Below, in pieces: positions 42,796 through 52,763 of a DNA stretch of 64,000 bases. Source of the DNA: Candidatus Latescibacterota bacterium (GTDB lineage: Bacteria > Latescibacterota > UBA2968); the NCBI GenBank assembly GCA_022824945.1, contig JAJDYX010000005.1, forward strand, positions 62,001-126,000. Reading direction: 5' to 3'. The first letter of the stretch is position 1. The number at the start of each line of letters is the position of its first letter. The notes beneath the pieces are model-generated. The model made no database searches. It was not told where the DNA came from and was given only the letters and a program-made list of their open reading frames with translations. A program made the translations under genes and the position numbers.

Positions 42796-44790
42796 ATGGC
42801 AGCAAATCAGGTGGTCGAACAAAACGGAAAATACATCCCACCGCAAAATCTCAGTACCAATGCACATGTTCCCAGCATAGATGCCTATGGGAAACAATAC
42901 GAAAAATCGATTGCCGATCCCGAAGCATTCTGGGCGGAAATCGCCAATACATTCCACTGGTACAAAAAATGGGACACTGTGCGATCCTACAACTACAATA
43001 TGGACAATGGACCAATCTCAATCAAGTGGTTTGAAGGGGCCACAACCAACATCACGTACAACTGCATTGACCGCCACCTCGCATCTCGAGGAGATCAAAC
43101 CGCCATCATCTGGGAAGGCAACGAACCTGGTGAAGACGCCGAACTCACCTATAGTGAACTGCACGAGCAAGTCTGCAAATTCGCCAACGTACTCAAATCC
43201 CGAGGCGTAAAAAAAGGCGACTGCGTCTCCATCTACATGCCCATGATCCCCGAACTCGCCATTGCCATGCTCGCCTGCGCGCGCATCGGCGCCGTCCACT
43301 CCATCGTCTTTGGCGGCTTCTCCGCCGAAGCACTGGCAGACCGCATCGTCGATTCCTCCTGCCAGATCGTACTCACCACAGATGGCATGTTCCGCGGCAA
43401 CCGCCCCATGGAACGCAAGCAACCCGCTGATGAAGCCATTGCATTGGCCGACTCGCGCATGGAGAACACCAGCGTTCACACCTGCATCGTCGTCCAGCGC
43501 GTAGGCGAAGATAGTGGCATTGCGTGTCCCATGCAAGCAGGACGCGACTTATGGTGGCACAAAGCCATGTCAGAAGTTGATGCCGACTGTCCATGCGAAG
43601 AAATGGACGCCGAAGACCCGCTCTTCATCCTCTACACATCTGGTTCCACCGGCAAACCCAAAGGCGTGCAGCACAACGTGGGTGGCTACATGGTGTACAC
43701 CGGCTACACGCACAAAAACGTCTTTGACTATCAGGACGGCGACATCTACTTTTGCGCCGCCGACATTGGCTGGGTCACGGGTCACTCCTACATCATCTAC
43801 GGACCCCTATCAAATGCCGCCACCACCATCATGTTTGAAAGTACGCCCGTCTATCCCGACCCGGGCCGTTATTGGCAAGTCATCGACAAATACAAAGTCA
43901 ACCAATTCTACACCGCGCCCACAGCCATACGCGCCCTCACCCGAGAAGGCGACGAATGGCCCGCCAAATACGACCTGTCATCCCTCAAAATACTCGGCAC
44001 CGTGGGCGAACCCATCAATCCCGAAGCCTGGCAATGGTATCACCGCAATGTCGGGCGAGAGCGATGCCCCATCGTAGATACCTGGTGGCAAACCGAAACC
44101 GGAGGCATCCTCATCAGTCCCCTGCCCGGCGCAACCCCCACCAAACCCGGGTCTGCGACCTTTCCTCTCTACGGCATCAAACCCGTGGTCCTCGAACCCG
44201 AATCGGGCAAAATCGTCAATGGCAATGGCGTCGATGGCGTACTCGCCATCGCAGAACCCTGGCCGGGACAAATGCGCACCGTCTATGGCGATCACAAACG
44301 CTTTGAAGAAACCTACTTTCAGCAATACAAAGGCTTCTACTTCACCGGTGACGGCTGCCGCCGAGACGAAGACGGCTACTACTGGATCACCGGCCGCGTA
44401 GATGACGTCATCAACATCTCGGGCCACCGCATGGGCACCGCCGAAGTCGAGAGTGCCCTGGTCTCACACGCCAAAGTGGCCGAAGCCGCAGTAGTCGGCT
44501 TTCCGCACGAAATCAAAGGACAGGGCATCTATGCCTACGTCACCCTCAACGTGGGCGAAGCCTATACCGACGACCTCAAAGCCGAACTCGTCCAACAAGT
44601 CCGCACAGAAATCGGTCCCATCGCCACCCCGGACGTAATCCACTGGGCACCGGGCTTGCCCAAAACGCGATCGGGGAAAATCATGCGTCGCATCCTGCGC
44701 AAAATCGCCGAAAACGACACCTCGGACCTCGGCGACACCTCCACCCTCGCCGACCCAACCGTCGTTGACGATCTCCTCGCCAACCAGTAG
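42796..44790 (+). CDS. acsA: Acetyl-coenzyme A synthetase
   Basis: A 664-residue AMP-forming ligase, normal length. Signatures: [14 protein letters not shown] (P-loop), [29 protein letters not shown] (hinge Asp) and the acetylatable Lys in TRSGKIMRR. Converts acetate, ATP and CoA to acetyl-CoA in the cytoplasm. AGGA 7 bases before the ATG at 42796; upstream in-frame codons lack family similarity. Transcribed away from the sigma operon across a 209-base gap in which I see no further gene. Confidence 0.95.
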   Translation: MAANQVVEQNGKYIPPQNLSTNAHVPSIDAYGKQYEKSIADPEAFWAEIANTFHWYKKWDTVRSYNYNMDNGPISIKWFEGATTNITYNCIDRHLASRGDQTAIIWEGNEPGEDAELTYSELHEQVCKFANVLKSRGVKKGDCVSIYMPMIPELAIAMLACARIGAVHSIVFGGFSAEALADRIVDSSCQIVLTTDGMFRGNRPMERKQPADEAIALADSRMENTSVHTCIVVQRVGEDSGIACPMQAGRDLWWHKAMSEVDADCPCEEMDAEDPLFILYTSGSTGKPKGVQHNVGGYMVYTGYTHKNVFDYQDGDIYFCAADIGWVTGHSYIIYGPLSNAATTIMFESTPVYPDPGRYWQVIDKYKVNQFYTAPTAIRALTREGDEWPAKYDLSSLKILGTVGEPINPEAWQWYHRNVGRERCPIVDTWWQTETGGILISPLPGATPTKPGSATFPLYGIKPVVLEPESGKIVNGNGVDGVLAIAEPWPGQMRTVYGDHKRFEETYFQQYKGFYFTGDGCRRDEDGYYWITGRVDDVINISGHRMGTAEVESALVSHAKVAEAAVVGFPHEIKGQGIYAYVTLNVGEAYTDDLKAELVQQVRTEIGPIATPDVIHWAPGLPKTRSGKIMRRILRKIAENDTSDLGDTSTLADPTVVDDLLANQ

Positions 44791-44794
44791 GAAC

Positions 44795-44832
44795 AAAAAA
44801 AAGCGGGCACGATTGCGTGCCCGCTTTTTTTA
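44795..44832. terminator. Bidirectional Rho-independent terminator
   Basis: AAAAAAAAGCGGGCAC and GTGCCCGCTTTTTTT form a perfect stem of about 15 bp around a 6-base loop. It lies 5 bases after the acsA stop and overlaps the last codons of the convergent cupin gene, serving both. Confidence 0.92.
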
Positions 44833-45132
44833 TTCCTTCAACTCCACAATAATATTCCGCCAGGGTCCATCACCCACATTGATCGCCTCGTGAATATCTT
44901 CGCCATCAACATCTCGCCATTGCACCTGCCCATCCACCATATCGCGGGCCTCGCCTTTAACGCCAACTGACGAGACGCCCTGGAGTTTTCCCCCACCGAT
45001 CACCACGTACAGATAGTCATTCTCGTGCCGATGCATACCCGTACTCTCACCCGGGGCAAGCGCGAGATCCCAAACGCGCACGCGATCATTTTCAAAGAGC
45101 AGCTTAGTCCCAATATCTTCAGATATATTCAT
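44830..45132 (-). CDS. Cupin-domain protein
   Basis: A 100-residue single cupin: GESTGMHRHENDYLYVVIGGG is the first motif (metal-type His pair) and VDGEDIHEAINVGDGPWRNIIVEL the second. Possibly a small-molecule isomerase or a sensor; no substrate can be inferred. AGGAG before the ATG. The stop codon lies in the shared terminator. Confidence 0.8.
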   Translation of the reverse strand: MNISEDIGTKLLFENDRVRVWDLALAPGESTGMHRHENDYLYVVIGGGKLQGVSSVGVKGEARDMVDGQVQWRDVDGEDIHEAINVGDGPWRNIIVELKE

Positions 45133-45156
45133 CTTTGATCTCCTGTGAAAAAAATG

Positions 45157-46224
45157 TCAGACCGCAAATTTCTGCGCGACAAAAATATCGGCGCGCCGGC
45201 CCAGCACCGCGATATCTTTAATCTGTTCAATCGGCGTCAGATTAGTTCGCGCCAGCGCACGCTTGACTGCCTCCCACTCGCTCGAAAGAATCGCGACAAC
45301 GCCATTGGGGCGCAAAACCCGGTCAACCTCCGCAAAAACAGATTCATAAAGTGCGCGGAGTTCAAAAACAGACCCAACCTGACGGCCCCAGGGCGGATTA
45401 GTCGCAACCTTGTCAACCGATTGATCGGACAGGGGCAATTGACGCGCATCCCAGTGAAAAACATCGCGCGGTTTGTGGCGACTGCCAAAATTTTCCAGCG
45501 TATCTACAACCGCTTGCTCGTCGATATCCCCACCCTGAACCAGAGCGTAGCGACCCGCAAGCGCGCGCTCAATCATAACCGTACCAGCACCGCACATCGG
45601 ATCCAGAAAAACATCGCCATCTTCCGGACGGGTAAGCTGTACCAGTGCCCTCGCAATAGTCGGACGCAACGACGCGGGACGGTTAGCCGTCTTATACGTG
45701 CGATGGCGCATCGTGCGATCCGTAAGGCGCAACCCCAGACGCACCTGCCTGCCGGTCTGTTGCAACCACAATTCCAGATTGGCATCATCGGGCACAAGAC
45801 GCCATTTGGGAAAGCGGCGATGTACAGCCCGTTCAACCGCCGCCTGCATCTGGTTGCGACGGTAAGATTGCCAGCCCTGCATAGATGCCTGAACAATAAC
45901 GCGATAGCTCGTCCGCCCTCTGGGCAACCCATTGAACTGCCTGTGTACATTGAGCGATGGAATCAGATCGGGTATCTCACCTATGGTATCGAGATCCTCG
46001 CGCTCTCCGCTCAACGGCATATCCGCAAGATTGAAAAAAACATCCTCCACAGTCCCCAGTTGGCGCAACGCCAGCGGATCGCCCTGATAGTTGAACTGCA
46101 CCAAATCGTAATCTCGCACGCGGTCTGTCCGCACATTGGAAAGGCGATTCCCAAAATAAAACCGCAACTCCCGCACGGTAATCTGCCCAATACCCTTGAA
46201 TGACGTAGTATATAAAGTCGTCAC
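45157..46224 (-). CDS. RNA methyltransferase (RlmL/TrmN-type, UPF0020)
   Basis: A 355-residue protein: N-terminal THUMP-like region (about 60-160), then Rossmann methyltransferase with SAM motif FLDPMCGAGTVMIERAL, acidic GGDIDEQAV, and catalytic NPPWG in VATNPPWGRQ. This NPPW/Y motif marks N2-guanine or N6-adenine RNA methyltransferases, so a tRNA or 23S rRNA guanine is the probable target. GTG start at 46224, with only a weak ribosome-binding site. Confidence 0.85.
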   Translation of the reverse strand: MTTLYTTSFKGIGQITVRELRFYFGNRLSNVRTDRVRDYDLVQFNYQGDPLALRQLGTVEDVFFNLADMPLSGEREDLDTIGEIPDLIPSLNVHRQFNGLPRGRTSYRVIVQASMQGWQSYRRNQMQAAVERAVHRRFPKWRLVPDDANLELWLQQTGRQVRLGLRLTDRTMRHRTYKTANRPASLRPTIARALVQLTRPEDGDVFLDPMCGAGTVMIERALAGRYALVQGGDIDEQAVVDTLENFGSRHKPRDVFHWDARQLPLSDQSVDKVATNPPWGRQVGSVFELRALYESVFAEVDRVLRPNGVVAILSSEWEAVKRALARTNLTPIEQIKDIAVLGRRADIFVAQKFAV

Positions 46225-46235
46225 AGTATCTTTCT

Positions 46236-46961
<726 letters not shown>

Positions 46962-48329
46962 TCACCTCTCATCCCCTTCTGTAACAGCTACAATCGCATC
47001 GCAAACAATATCTATCATCTGATCGATCTCGCGTTTGGAAATAGCATAAGGAGGCATAAGAACAACCGTATTGACCAGCGGGCGAATGAGCAGCCCATTT
47101 TCTCGGGCAACATCGCACACCCGATGACCTGTGCGATCTTCAAAAGGATACGGCGTCTTATTCTCCCGATCCAACACCAATTCAATAGCCACAATAAAAC
47201 CCCTCTGACGAACATCCCCCACATGTGCCAAATCCCTGAACCGCTGCAACTGCTCCGCCAGATACGCGATCTTATATTGCAATTTCTCCAGCGTACGATC
47301 TGTCTCAAATTTCTCTATTGTCGCAAGTGCAGCCGCACAACCGAGTGGATTGCCCGTGTACGTATGACCGTGAAAAAAAGTCTTCATCTCCGCATAATCG
47401 CCCAAAAAGGCGTCGTAAATCTCATCCGTCGTAAGTGTCGCCGCCACCGGAAGGTACCCCCCGGTAAGCCCCTTACCCAGACAGAGCAAATCGGGCGCGA
47501 CATCTTCGTATTCACAGGCAAACATCTTACCCGTCCGACCAAATCCCGTAGCAACCTCATCCGCAATCAGAAGCACATCGTATCTATCGCACAACTCAGC
47601 CGCGTATTTGAGAAAACCCGGCGGATGCATAAGCATGCCGCCCGCGCCTTGCACGAGCGGTTCCACAATAAAAGCTGCGAGGCGATTCGCGTGCTCGGCA
47701 ATAACCTTCTCCAAGGTATCAAAACACGTCCTATCACACGACCCATCGCAGTATTCACACCGGTACGGATGCGGAACAGGCGCAGAAACAGAAGAAAAAA
47801 GCAAAGGCCGATACACCTGGTGAAAATGCGCGATCCCCCCCACGCTCACCGAGCCAATCGTATCGCCGTGATAGCTCTCTGTCAGGTGAAGAAAGCTATC
47901 CTTCTCTCGACATGGACGCGCTCGCTGCTGCCAGTATTGAAACGCCATCTTAACCGCAACTTCAACCGCAGTCGCACCACTATCCGAATAAAAAACCCGG
48001 CTGAGACCCCTCGGCGCAATCTGCACCAGCTTCTCCGCAAGTTGAACAGCCGGAATATTGGACAGGCCCAACAGCGTACTGTGCGCCACGCGGTCGAGTT
48101 GCGCGCGAATAGCACCGTCAATCTCCGCAACGCGATGCCCATGCACATTGCACCACATAGACGAAAAGCCATCCAGATAGCGATTGCCGTCGATATCTAA
48201 GAGATAAACACCATCGCCGTGCGAAATAATAATGGGATCCTCATCCGCATAATCTCGCATCTGCGTAAACGGATGCCAGACAACCGCGCGGTCAATATCC
48301 TTCAAATGGCGTTTCTGCGCATCGTCCAT
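46962..48329 (-). CDS. bioA: Adenosylmethionine-8-amino-7-oxononanoate aminotransferase
   Basis: A 455-residue fold-type I PLP aminotransferase: VWHPFTQMRDY, YLDGFSSMWCNVHGH (substrate Trp), SDSGATAVEVAVKMA, YHGDTIGS, ADEVATGFGRTGK and LCLGKGLTGGYLP (PLP Lys). Makes 7,8-diaminopelargonate for biotin. The ATG at 48329 lies inside a 14-bp direct repeat that also encodes the last residues of the upstream gene. Confidence 0.95.
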   Translation of the reverse strand: MDDAQKRHLKDIDRAVVWHPFTQMRDYADEDPIIISHGDGVYLLDIDGNRYLDGFSSMWCNVHGHRVAEIDGAIRAQLDRVAHSTLLGLSNIPAVQLAEKLVQIAPRGLSRVFYSDSGATAVEVAVKMAFQYWQQRARPCREKDSFLHLTESYHGDTIGSVSVGGIAHFHQVYRPLLFSSVSAPVPHPYRCEYCDGSCDRTCFDTLEKVIAEHANRLAAFIVEPLVQGAGGMLMHPPGFLKYAAELCDRYDVLLIADEVATGFGRTGKMFACEYEDVAPDLLCLGKGLTGGYLPVAATLTTDEIYDAFLGDYAEMKTFFHGHTYTGNPLGCAAALATIEKFETDRTLEKLQYKIAYLAEQLQRFRDLAHVGDVRQRGFIVAIELVLDRENKTPYPFEDRTGHRVCDVARENGLLIRPLVNTVVLMPPYAISKREIDQMIDIVCDAIVAVTEGDER

Positions 48330-48348
48330 CGCTCATCGTCCATCGCTC
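48321..48348. repeat. 14-bp direct repeat at the bioA start
   Basis: ATCGTCCATCGCTC occurs twice in tandem. On the minus strand the second copy forms the C-terminal MSDGR and stop of the membrane-protein gene and the first copy carries the bioA start codon. Confidence 0.65.
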
Positions 48349-49319
48349 ATCGCCGCGCCAACCTCCCGCGCAACGCGGGGGCGACGCAGCTTCCAGATCA
48401 TGCCATCGTAGATAAAATGCATAAACGACGTGCCATACGTAAAAACGAGAAAGATCGGAAGAGAAAGAAATTTCAGACCGTATAACAAGCCGCTGACCAC
48501 AACAATAAAACCCGCAGTATAGGGCACAATACGCTTTCCCGCGCGCGTCAGCACAGGCGACGCAAACGCATCGAGTTTTGCCTTATTGTGAACCGTAAGC
48601 GCGACAAGCGCGATATATTCCGCCGCATGGCTAAAGCTGGTCGCAATAAAAAGCGCGTCCGACGACAAAATGGGCACAACACCATACATGAACGCGACAG
48701 ATATAAAAAAAAGCAATTTGGGCCAGTTAATTTGCGCGCCCCGAAACTCGTAAATAAGCCAGGCAATCGTAACAGCGATAGCTGCGACATATATCCCTTG
48801 CGCCCCCACAGGGGGAAGCGGCGTGCCGATAAGCGTATGCAGATAATGCATAACGCGACCTTCGACATCGGCCTGAAACGCAAATAGATACCCAAAGCCC
48901 GCAATGCCCCATAGGTACGAAGTCCACGCATCGAGCTGTTTGTGTCCCCATTGCCCCTTCCCGGAATAAATCCGCAAAATGCCGTACTTTTGACGGACAA
49001 AATGGAAATAATTAAAAAGATACCAGAACGCGAACATCTCCGGCTCTTCAACCCGAAAATAATAACACAGAGCGACGAACCCCAGGCACAGCACCGGAGT
49101 TATGAGATAAATTAGCCGCCGCCGTTCAAATTCAATGCGGTCGAGATAAACGAGGGGAAAAGTGAAATACCGGTGGGCAACAAATGACGTGACCGCAATG
49201 AGACGGAAAGTCTCACTGTGGTCAGGGAGAAGATAAGGAGCGGCAAAAAATACCAGCCATCCGAGCGAAATACAGCACAAATCGACAGACGGGGAAATAA
49301 TCCAGTGAGATTTTTTCAT
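48333..49319 (-). CDS. Polytopic membrane protein with conserved-looking His residues
   Basis: A 328-residue protein with about 8-9 hydrophobic helices (starting LCCISLGWLVFFAAPYLL). His-bearing loops or helices recur: FVAHRYFTFPLVYLD, NYFHFVRQKYGILR, HYLHTLIG, FSHAAEYIALV and SFMHFIYDGMIWKL. The spacing could suit a membrane-bound metal site (di-iron oxygenase/desaturase or haem), but no family can be named. Ends 4 bases before bioA and may share its transcript. Confidence 0.6.
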   Translation of the reverse strand: MKKSHWIISPSVDLCCISLGWLVFFAAPYLLPDHSETFRLIAVTSFVAHRYFTFPLVYLDRIEFERRRLIYLITPVLCLGFVALCYYFRVEEPEMFAFWYLFNYFHFVRQKYGILRIYSGKGQWGHKQLDAWTSYLWGIAGFGYLFAFQADVEGRVMHYLHTLIGTPLPPVGAQGIYVAAIAVTIAWLIYEFRGAQINWPKLLFFISVAFMYGVVPILSSDALFIATSFSHAAEYIALVALTVHNKAKLDAFASPVLTRAGKRIVPYTAGFIVVVSGLLYGLKFLSLPIFLVFTYGTSFMHFIYDGMIWKLRRPRVAREVGAAMSDGR

Positions 49320-49325
49320 CGCACA

Positions 49326-50300
49326 CTACGCGCGGGACGCGCCCAGGGTTTCGAGAACTTGCTTGGGAATTTTGCAAACAAAAGTATAAGCGGGATCAAA
49401 CATATTGCCCATATCGTATTCAACCGCCTCCCCCAGCAACACATGCACGGTGCGCTCATCCAATCCAAAATCCGACACAAGCCAGCGGATCATTTCAGTC
49501 GTGGCGTGCTCCACGCACTGATCGAGCGGACGGGCATTGCCAACCGTAAAAATATGCGTCTCATTTTCACCTCGCGGCCAGTTGATCGTCTTGCCCTTGT
49601 GCAGATGAACTGTAAAACGGACATCAAAAGAAATTTCAATACCCGTACCCACAATTTCACCATCGCCCTGAAGCGCGTGCCCATCGCCAATGTGAAAAAG
49701 CGCGCCTTCGACAAAAACCGGCAAATAAACCACCGTGCCCTCGTTGAAGCGCTTGTAGTCCATATTCCCGCCGTGCGTGGATGAAGTCGCGGTCGAAATC
49801 GCCTGCCCCCGCGGCGGCGCAACCCCAAAACATCCGGGGTGTGGATTGAGCGGCAAAATTAGATCACTTAACGGACGGGTAGCGGGACTGCCATAACCGG
49901 GCGTGGTATGATCGCGGTCGCGAGAAACCTCTACCGGGCGTGCCGTGCGATTCTCAAAATCCATCTCCCATAACACCCGCGAAATATCATCGTCAAATTT
50001 GGGCACATAACCCGGATCGAGCACATTGGGCGCAACGCGCGCAGACGTATAGCCATGCGAGCGATTGGGCATCAGGTGATCAAACACAACCGAAATCGAA
50101 TCCCCCGGCTCTGCACCGTCAATATAAAAAGGTCCCGTCTGGGGATTACCGCCCTCGGTCACTTGCTCGCCCGTCATATCCCTGCCACCTGCACAAACCG
50201 TAGTCGTCGAAAGCGTATCGCCACTTGCAATGGTCAGAACGGGATCGTGGGATCCAATAGTCGTGTGGTAATGCGTGGGGCTAAAGTTGTGATGTGCCAT
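49326..50300 (-). CDS. Acetamidase/formamidase family protein
   Basis: A 324-residue FmdA/AmdA-type amidase: TTVCAGGRDMTGEQVTEGGNPQTGPFYI, GAEPGDSISVVF, LPLNPHPGCFGVAPP, STHGGNMDYKRF (metal-site His and Asp) and VEGALFHIGDGHALQGDGEI. Hydrolyses short amides to ammonia and acid. Fits the nitrogen-scavenging theme of the urea cluster but is not adjacent to it. GGAG 6 bases before the ATG. Confidence 0.9.
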   Translation of the reverse strand: MAHHNFSPTHYHTTIGSHDPVLTIASGDTLSTTTVCAGGRDMTGEQVTEGGNPQTGPFYIDGAEPGDSISVVFDHLMPNRSHGYTSARVAPNVLDPGYVPKFDDDISRVLWEMDFENRTARPVEVSRDRDHTTPGYGSPATRPLSDLILPLNPHPGCFGVAPPRGQAISTATSSTHGGNMDYKRFNEGTVVYLPVFVEGALFHIGDGHALQGDGEIVGTGIEISFDVRFTVHLHKGKTINWPRGENETHIFTVGNARPLDQCVEHATTEMIRWLVSDFGLDERTVHVLLGEAVEYDMGNMFDPAYTFVCKIPKQVLETLGASRA

Positions 50301-50340
50301 AGATACTCCAAAAGATAAGGCCCGCCTAAAATTTATATAA

Positions 50341-50616
50341 TCACCGAATCAATTTATCGTATTCGGCATGTGTTCCAATCCAAAACCAGACCAAACCCTC
50401 TTCAATTTCAATTGCCATAGCTCGATATTTAATGCCAACTCTTGCCGACCAATACCTGCCGACCTTTCCCCTTCTTACGAGAACATGTTTCAATTGCAAA
50501 GAAGGATGTCTCCAATCTCGCTTCAGTAATTTGAAATTCTCATCTGCTAATTCTTGAACCTCTCGCGGAAGTCTTTGATAACATTCCCAAAAATGAGGGT
50601 TTGTAAAATGTCTCAT
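50341..50616 (-). CDS. RelE/ParE superfamily toxin
   Basis: A 91-residue protein with the RelE/ParE fold order: FWECYQRLPREVQELADENFKLLKRDWRHPS, KHVLVRRGKVGRYWSARVGIKYRAMA and VWFWIGTHAEYDKLIR. The terminal His-x2-Tyr-Asp segment is typical of the RNase-type branch. Its ATG overlaps the stop of the antitoxin gene. Confidence 0.82.
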   Translation of the reverse strand: MRHFTNPHFWECYQRLPREVQELADENFKLLKRDWRHPSLQLKHVLVRRGKVGRYWSARVGIKYRAMAIEIEEGLVWFWIGTHAEYDKLIR

Positions 50617-50813
50617 ACCTCTCTAACATTTCCCGTACGAAAATCAGCAATAGCTTGATTCGCAAGGTGATCCAATTTGCCCAGCTTAACATCTTCCTCA
50701 ATCTGTTTATCCCAAACTTTTGCATCAAATTCCTCGAACCACGCTCTAAAACGAGCCAGTTCATCCGGTGAGAGTTGGGCAACATCAGCTTGAAGTTCTT
50801 GAACCGCTGGCAT
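50613..50813 (-). CDS. Antitoxin of the RelE/ParE-type pair
   Basis: A 66-residue protein: VAQLSPDELARFRAWFEEFDAKVWDKQIEEDVKLGKLDHLANQA, a pattern seen in small antitoxins that precede RelE-like toxins. GGAG before the ATG, and ATGA overlap with the toxin gene. It should bind and neutralise the toxin and repress the promoter. Confidence 0.78.
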   Translation of the reverse strand: MPAVQELQADVAQLSPDELARFRAWFEEFDAKVWDKQIEEDVKLGKLDHLANQAIADFRTGNVREV

Positions 50814-50833
50814 GTATTTCTCCTTCCATCATT

Positions 50834-51745
50834 TTATGCAATCATCCGTATTTTCTCCTGTGCCTCCCAAACACCCTCCCATGATTTACCGCGATCATCA
50901 CTGGCATAAAGCGTCTTATCCACAGCCGCCCATGCACACCCATCCTTTGAAAACGCAATGTGAAAGGTATCGATATTGTGCGGAACCGTTCCTGGAAAAC
51001 CCGCTGTAACGTGTTCCCATGTACCACCCGCATCATCCGATCTGTAAAGCTGACCTGAAGCCTCTCCGTGTGGCCCCCTGCTCACCGTAGCCAGTACACA
51101 ATCCGGATCATCGGGATGCACGGCAATCGCGCGACCGTAATAATAGGGAAAACCCTCAGACCGGTGGGACCACGACCTCCCGCGGTCATCGCTCACAAAC
51201 ACCGCACGCGCCGTATTCGCATACACGCGGTCATCATCCCGGGGCGAAGTAGCCACCTGGTGAACATCATCGTGCAAATCGGGGGTCACAGGCTCCCATG
51301 TCTCACCGCAATCTGCCGAGCGCATAATACTACCCACGTGAATATCGGCATAAACCCAGCCATCCGTTGTCCTGGCAAAACTGCGCACATCAGGTGGACC
51401 ACCCCAGGGCGTGTACCACTTATCGCGCACCGAAAGTTGATCAAAAGACTCAACCCGATGTGTTTTCCCATCGTCATAACAATAAATACGGGACTCGCCC
51501 GTACCGATAAGCAAACGCAGGGGTTCTTCGTCAACAATAATCAAACACTCGATATCCTCTTCAATACTCGTGGCAACCGTCTGGGACCCCGTTTCGGTAC
51601 ACACAAACAAATCACCACTCTTGAGCGCAACAACGCGATAAACCTCGCCTTTGGCAAGCGCGGCAACATCGCCCTCCAGAATCTGCACAGGAGCGTCCTG
51701 CTTCTCAAAACCCGCATGTACTGTTCGCGACGTAGCAATCAACAT
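50834..51745 (-). CDS. BNR/Asp-box beta-propeller protein (sialidase-like fold)
   Basis: A 303-residue protein without signal peptide. Four Asp-box motifs of S-x-D-x-G-x-(S/T)-W type are visible: SADCGETW, SDDRGRSW, SDDAGGTW and SDDRGKSW. This is the VPS10/BNR propeller layout used in sialidases, glycosyl hydrolases and photosystem assembly proteins; no catalytic residue set is recognisable, so the role is unknown. GGAGG before the ATG. Confidence 0.75.
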   Translation of the reverse strand: MLIATSRTVHAGFEKQDAPVQILEGDVAALAKGEVYRVVALKSGDLFVCTETGSQTVATSIEEDIECLIIVDEEPLRLLIGTGESRIYCYDDGKTHRVESFDQLSVRDKWYTPWGGPPDVRSFARTTDGWVYADIHVGSIMRSADCGETWEPVTPDLHDDVHQVATSPRDDDRVYANTARAVFVSDDRGRSWSHRSEGFPYYYGRAIAVHPDDPDCVLATVSRGPHGEASGQLYRSDDAGGTWEHVTAGFPGTVPHNIDTFHIAFSKDGCAWAAVDKTLYASDDRGKSWEGVWEAQEKIRMIA

Positions 51746-51905
51746 AACGCACCTCCATGTTTAAGTTTAAAAACAATTTAACGGATCACCCGACCACTGT
51801 AAACCCCAAAATCCATAGCCTGACAATTCTAAAAACTTGACAAACGTGGAAATGTTCGGATTATTTGTATTGTCTTTCCATTCTATATATAAGGAGATCG
51901 ATACC

Positions 51906-52763
51906 ATGAATAATTGGAAACCCACTGAAGAACAAAAACACCAATGGGAAGAAAAGGGATTCTTTATTGAGCGCAACGTCGTACCAGAAGACACTGCTTT
52001 TGACATGCGCGGCGTCATAAAAAACGAATTGCTCAAACCCGAGCCAAGTGGCAACCCCAATGCAGATCCCATGGACCCCATGGGCGATACCCTGGAAGCT
52101 CGCGCGCTGAGATTTCGAAAACTCGGCAATTTCTGCGTCGAGTCTCCTCTCATCTGGCATACATTTCACACAGGGGAAGAGATGCTCGCCATGGCGCGAT
52201 ATTTTCTGGGCAACGATATCATCGTCAAATTCAACAGCGTATTTGTAAAACCCGCTAAAACGGGCAGCGCAACACCCTGGCACCAGGACAACGGCCTCTG
52301 GCGCGACGGAGAAACCGAACCATTTAATGCGTGGATGGCACTCGATCCGGCAACGCGCCAAAACGGGTGTATGCAATTTATTCCGGGCAGTCACAAAGAC
52401 GAGATTGTACCCCATGTCCTGTATGAAGACAGCATTCACGGTGAACTGCCCCGCAACCTCGTAAAAGCGCGCATAGAACAATGCGGCATAGAACATATCG
52501 AAGCCAATCCGGGAGATGTGGTCTGCTGGCACAGCAGCCTGTGGCATTACAGCCCGCCAAACCCCAGTCCAAACAGCCGCATAGCCATCGCGGGCGTTTG
52601 GACAAACCCCAAAATCAACGCCGGGCGCATGCGTCCGCTACACCGCTGGGGCATGAAAAACGGCGAAATATGCACCGCATTTCCCCCCGAATTCGTCCAG
52701 AACGAAAACGGCAAGCCCCACCACCCAGGAGACTTTCCCAAAGCCTCGTACATAAAACCATGA
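51906..52763 (+). CDS. Phytanoyl-CoA dioxygenase family protein
   Basis: A 285-residue PhyH enzyme with intact site: HxD in TPWHQDNGLW, distal His in SSLWHYSPPN and 2OG Arg in NSRIAIAGV; GCMQFIPGSHKD is the conserved strand. The mature start ATG at 51906 has AAGGAG upstream. It overlaps the APC permease gene by 4 bases, so the substrate is probably imported by or related to that permease. Confidence 0.88.
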   Translation: MNNWKPTEEQKHQWEEKGFFIERNVVPEDTAFDMRGVIKNELLKPEPSGNPNADPMDPMGDTLEARALRFRKLGNFCVESPLIWHTFHTGEEMLAMARYFLGNDIIVKFNSVFVKPAKTGSATPWHQDNGLWRDGETEPFNAWMALDPATRQNGCMQFIPGSHKDEIVPHVLYEDSIHGELPRNLVKARIEQCGIEHIEANPGDVVCWHSSLWHYSPPNPSPNSRIAIAGVWTNPKINAGRMRPLHRWGMKNGEICTAFPPEFVQNENGKPHHPGDFPKASYIKP

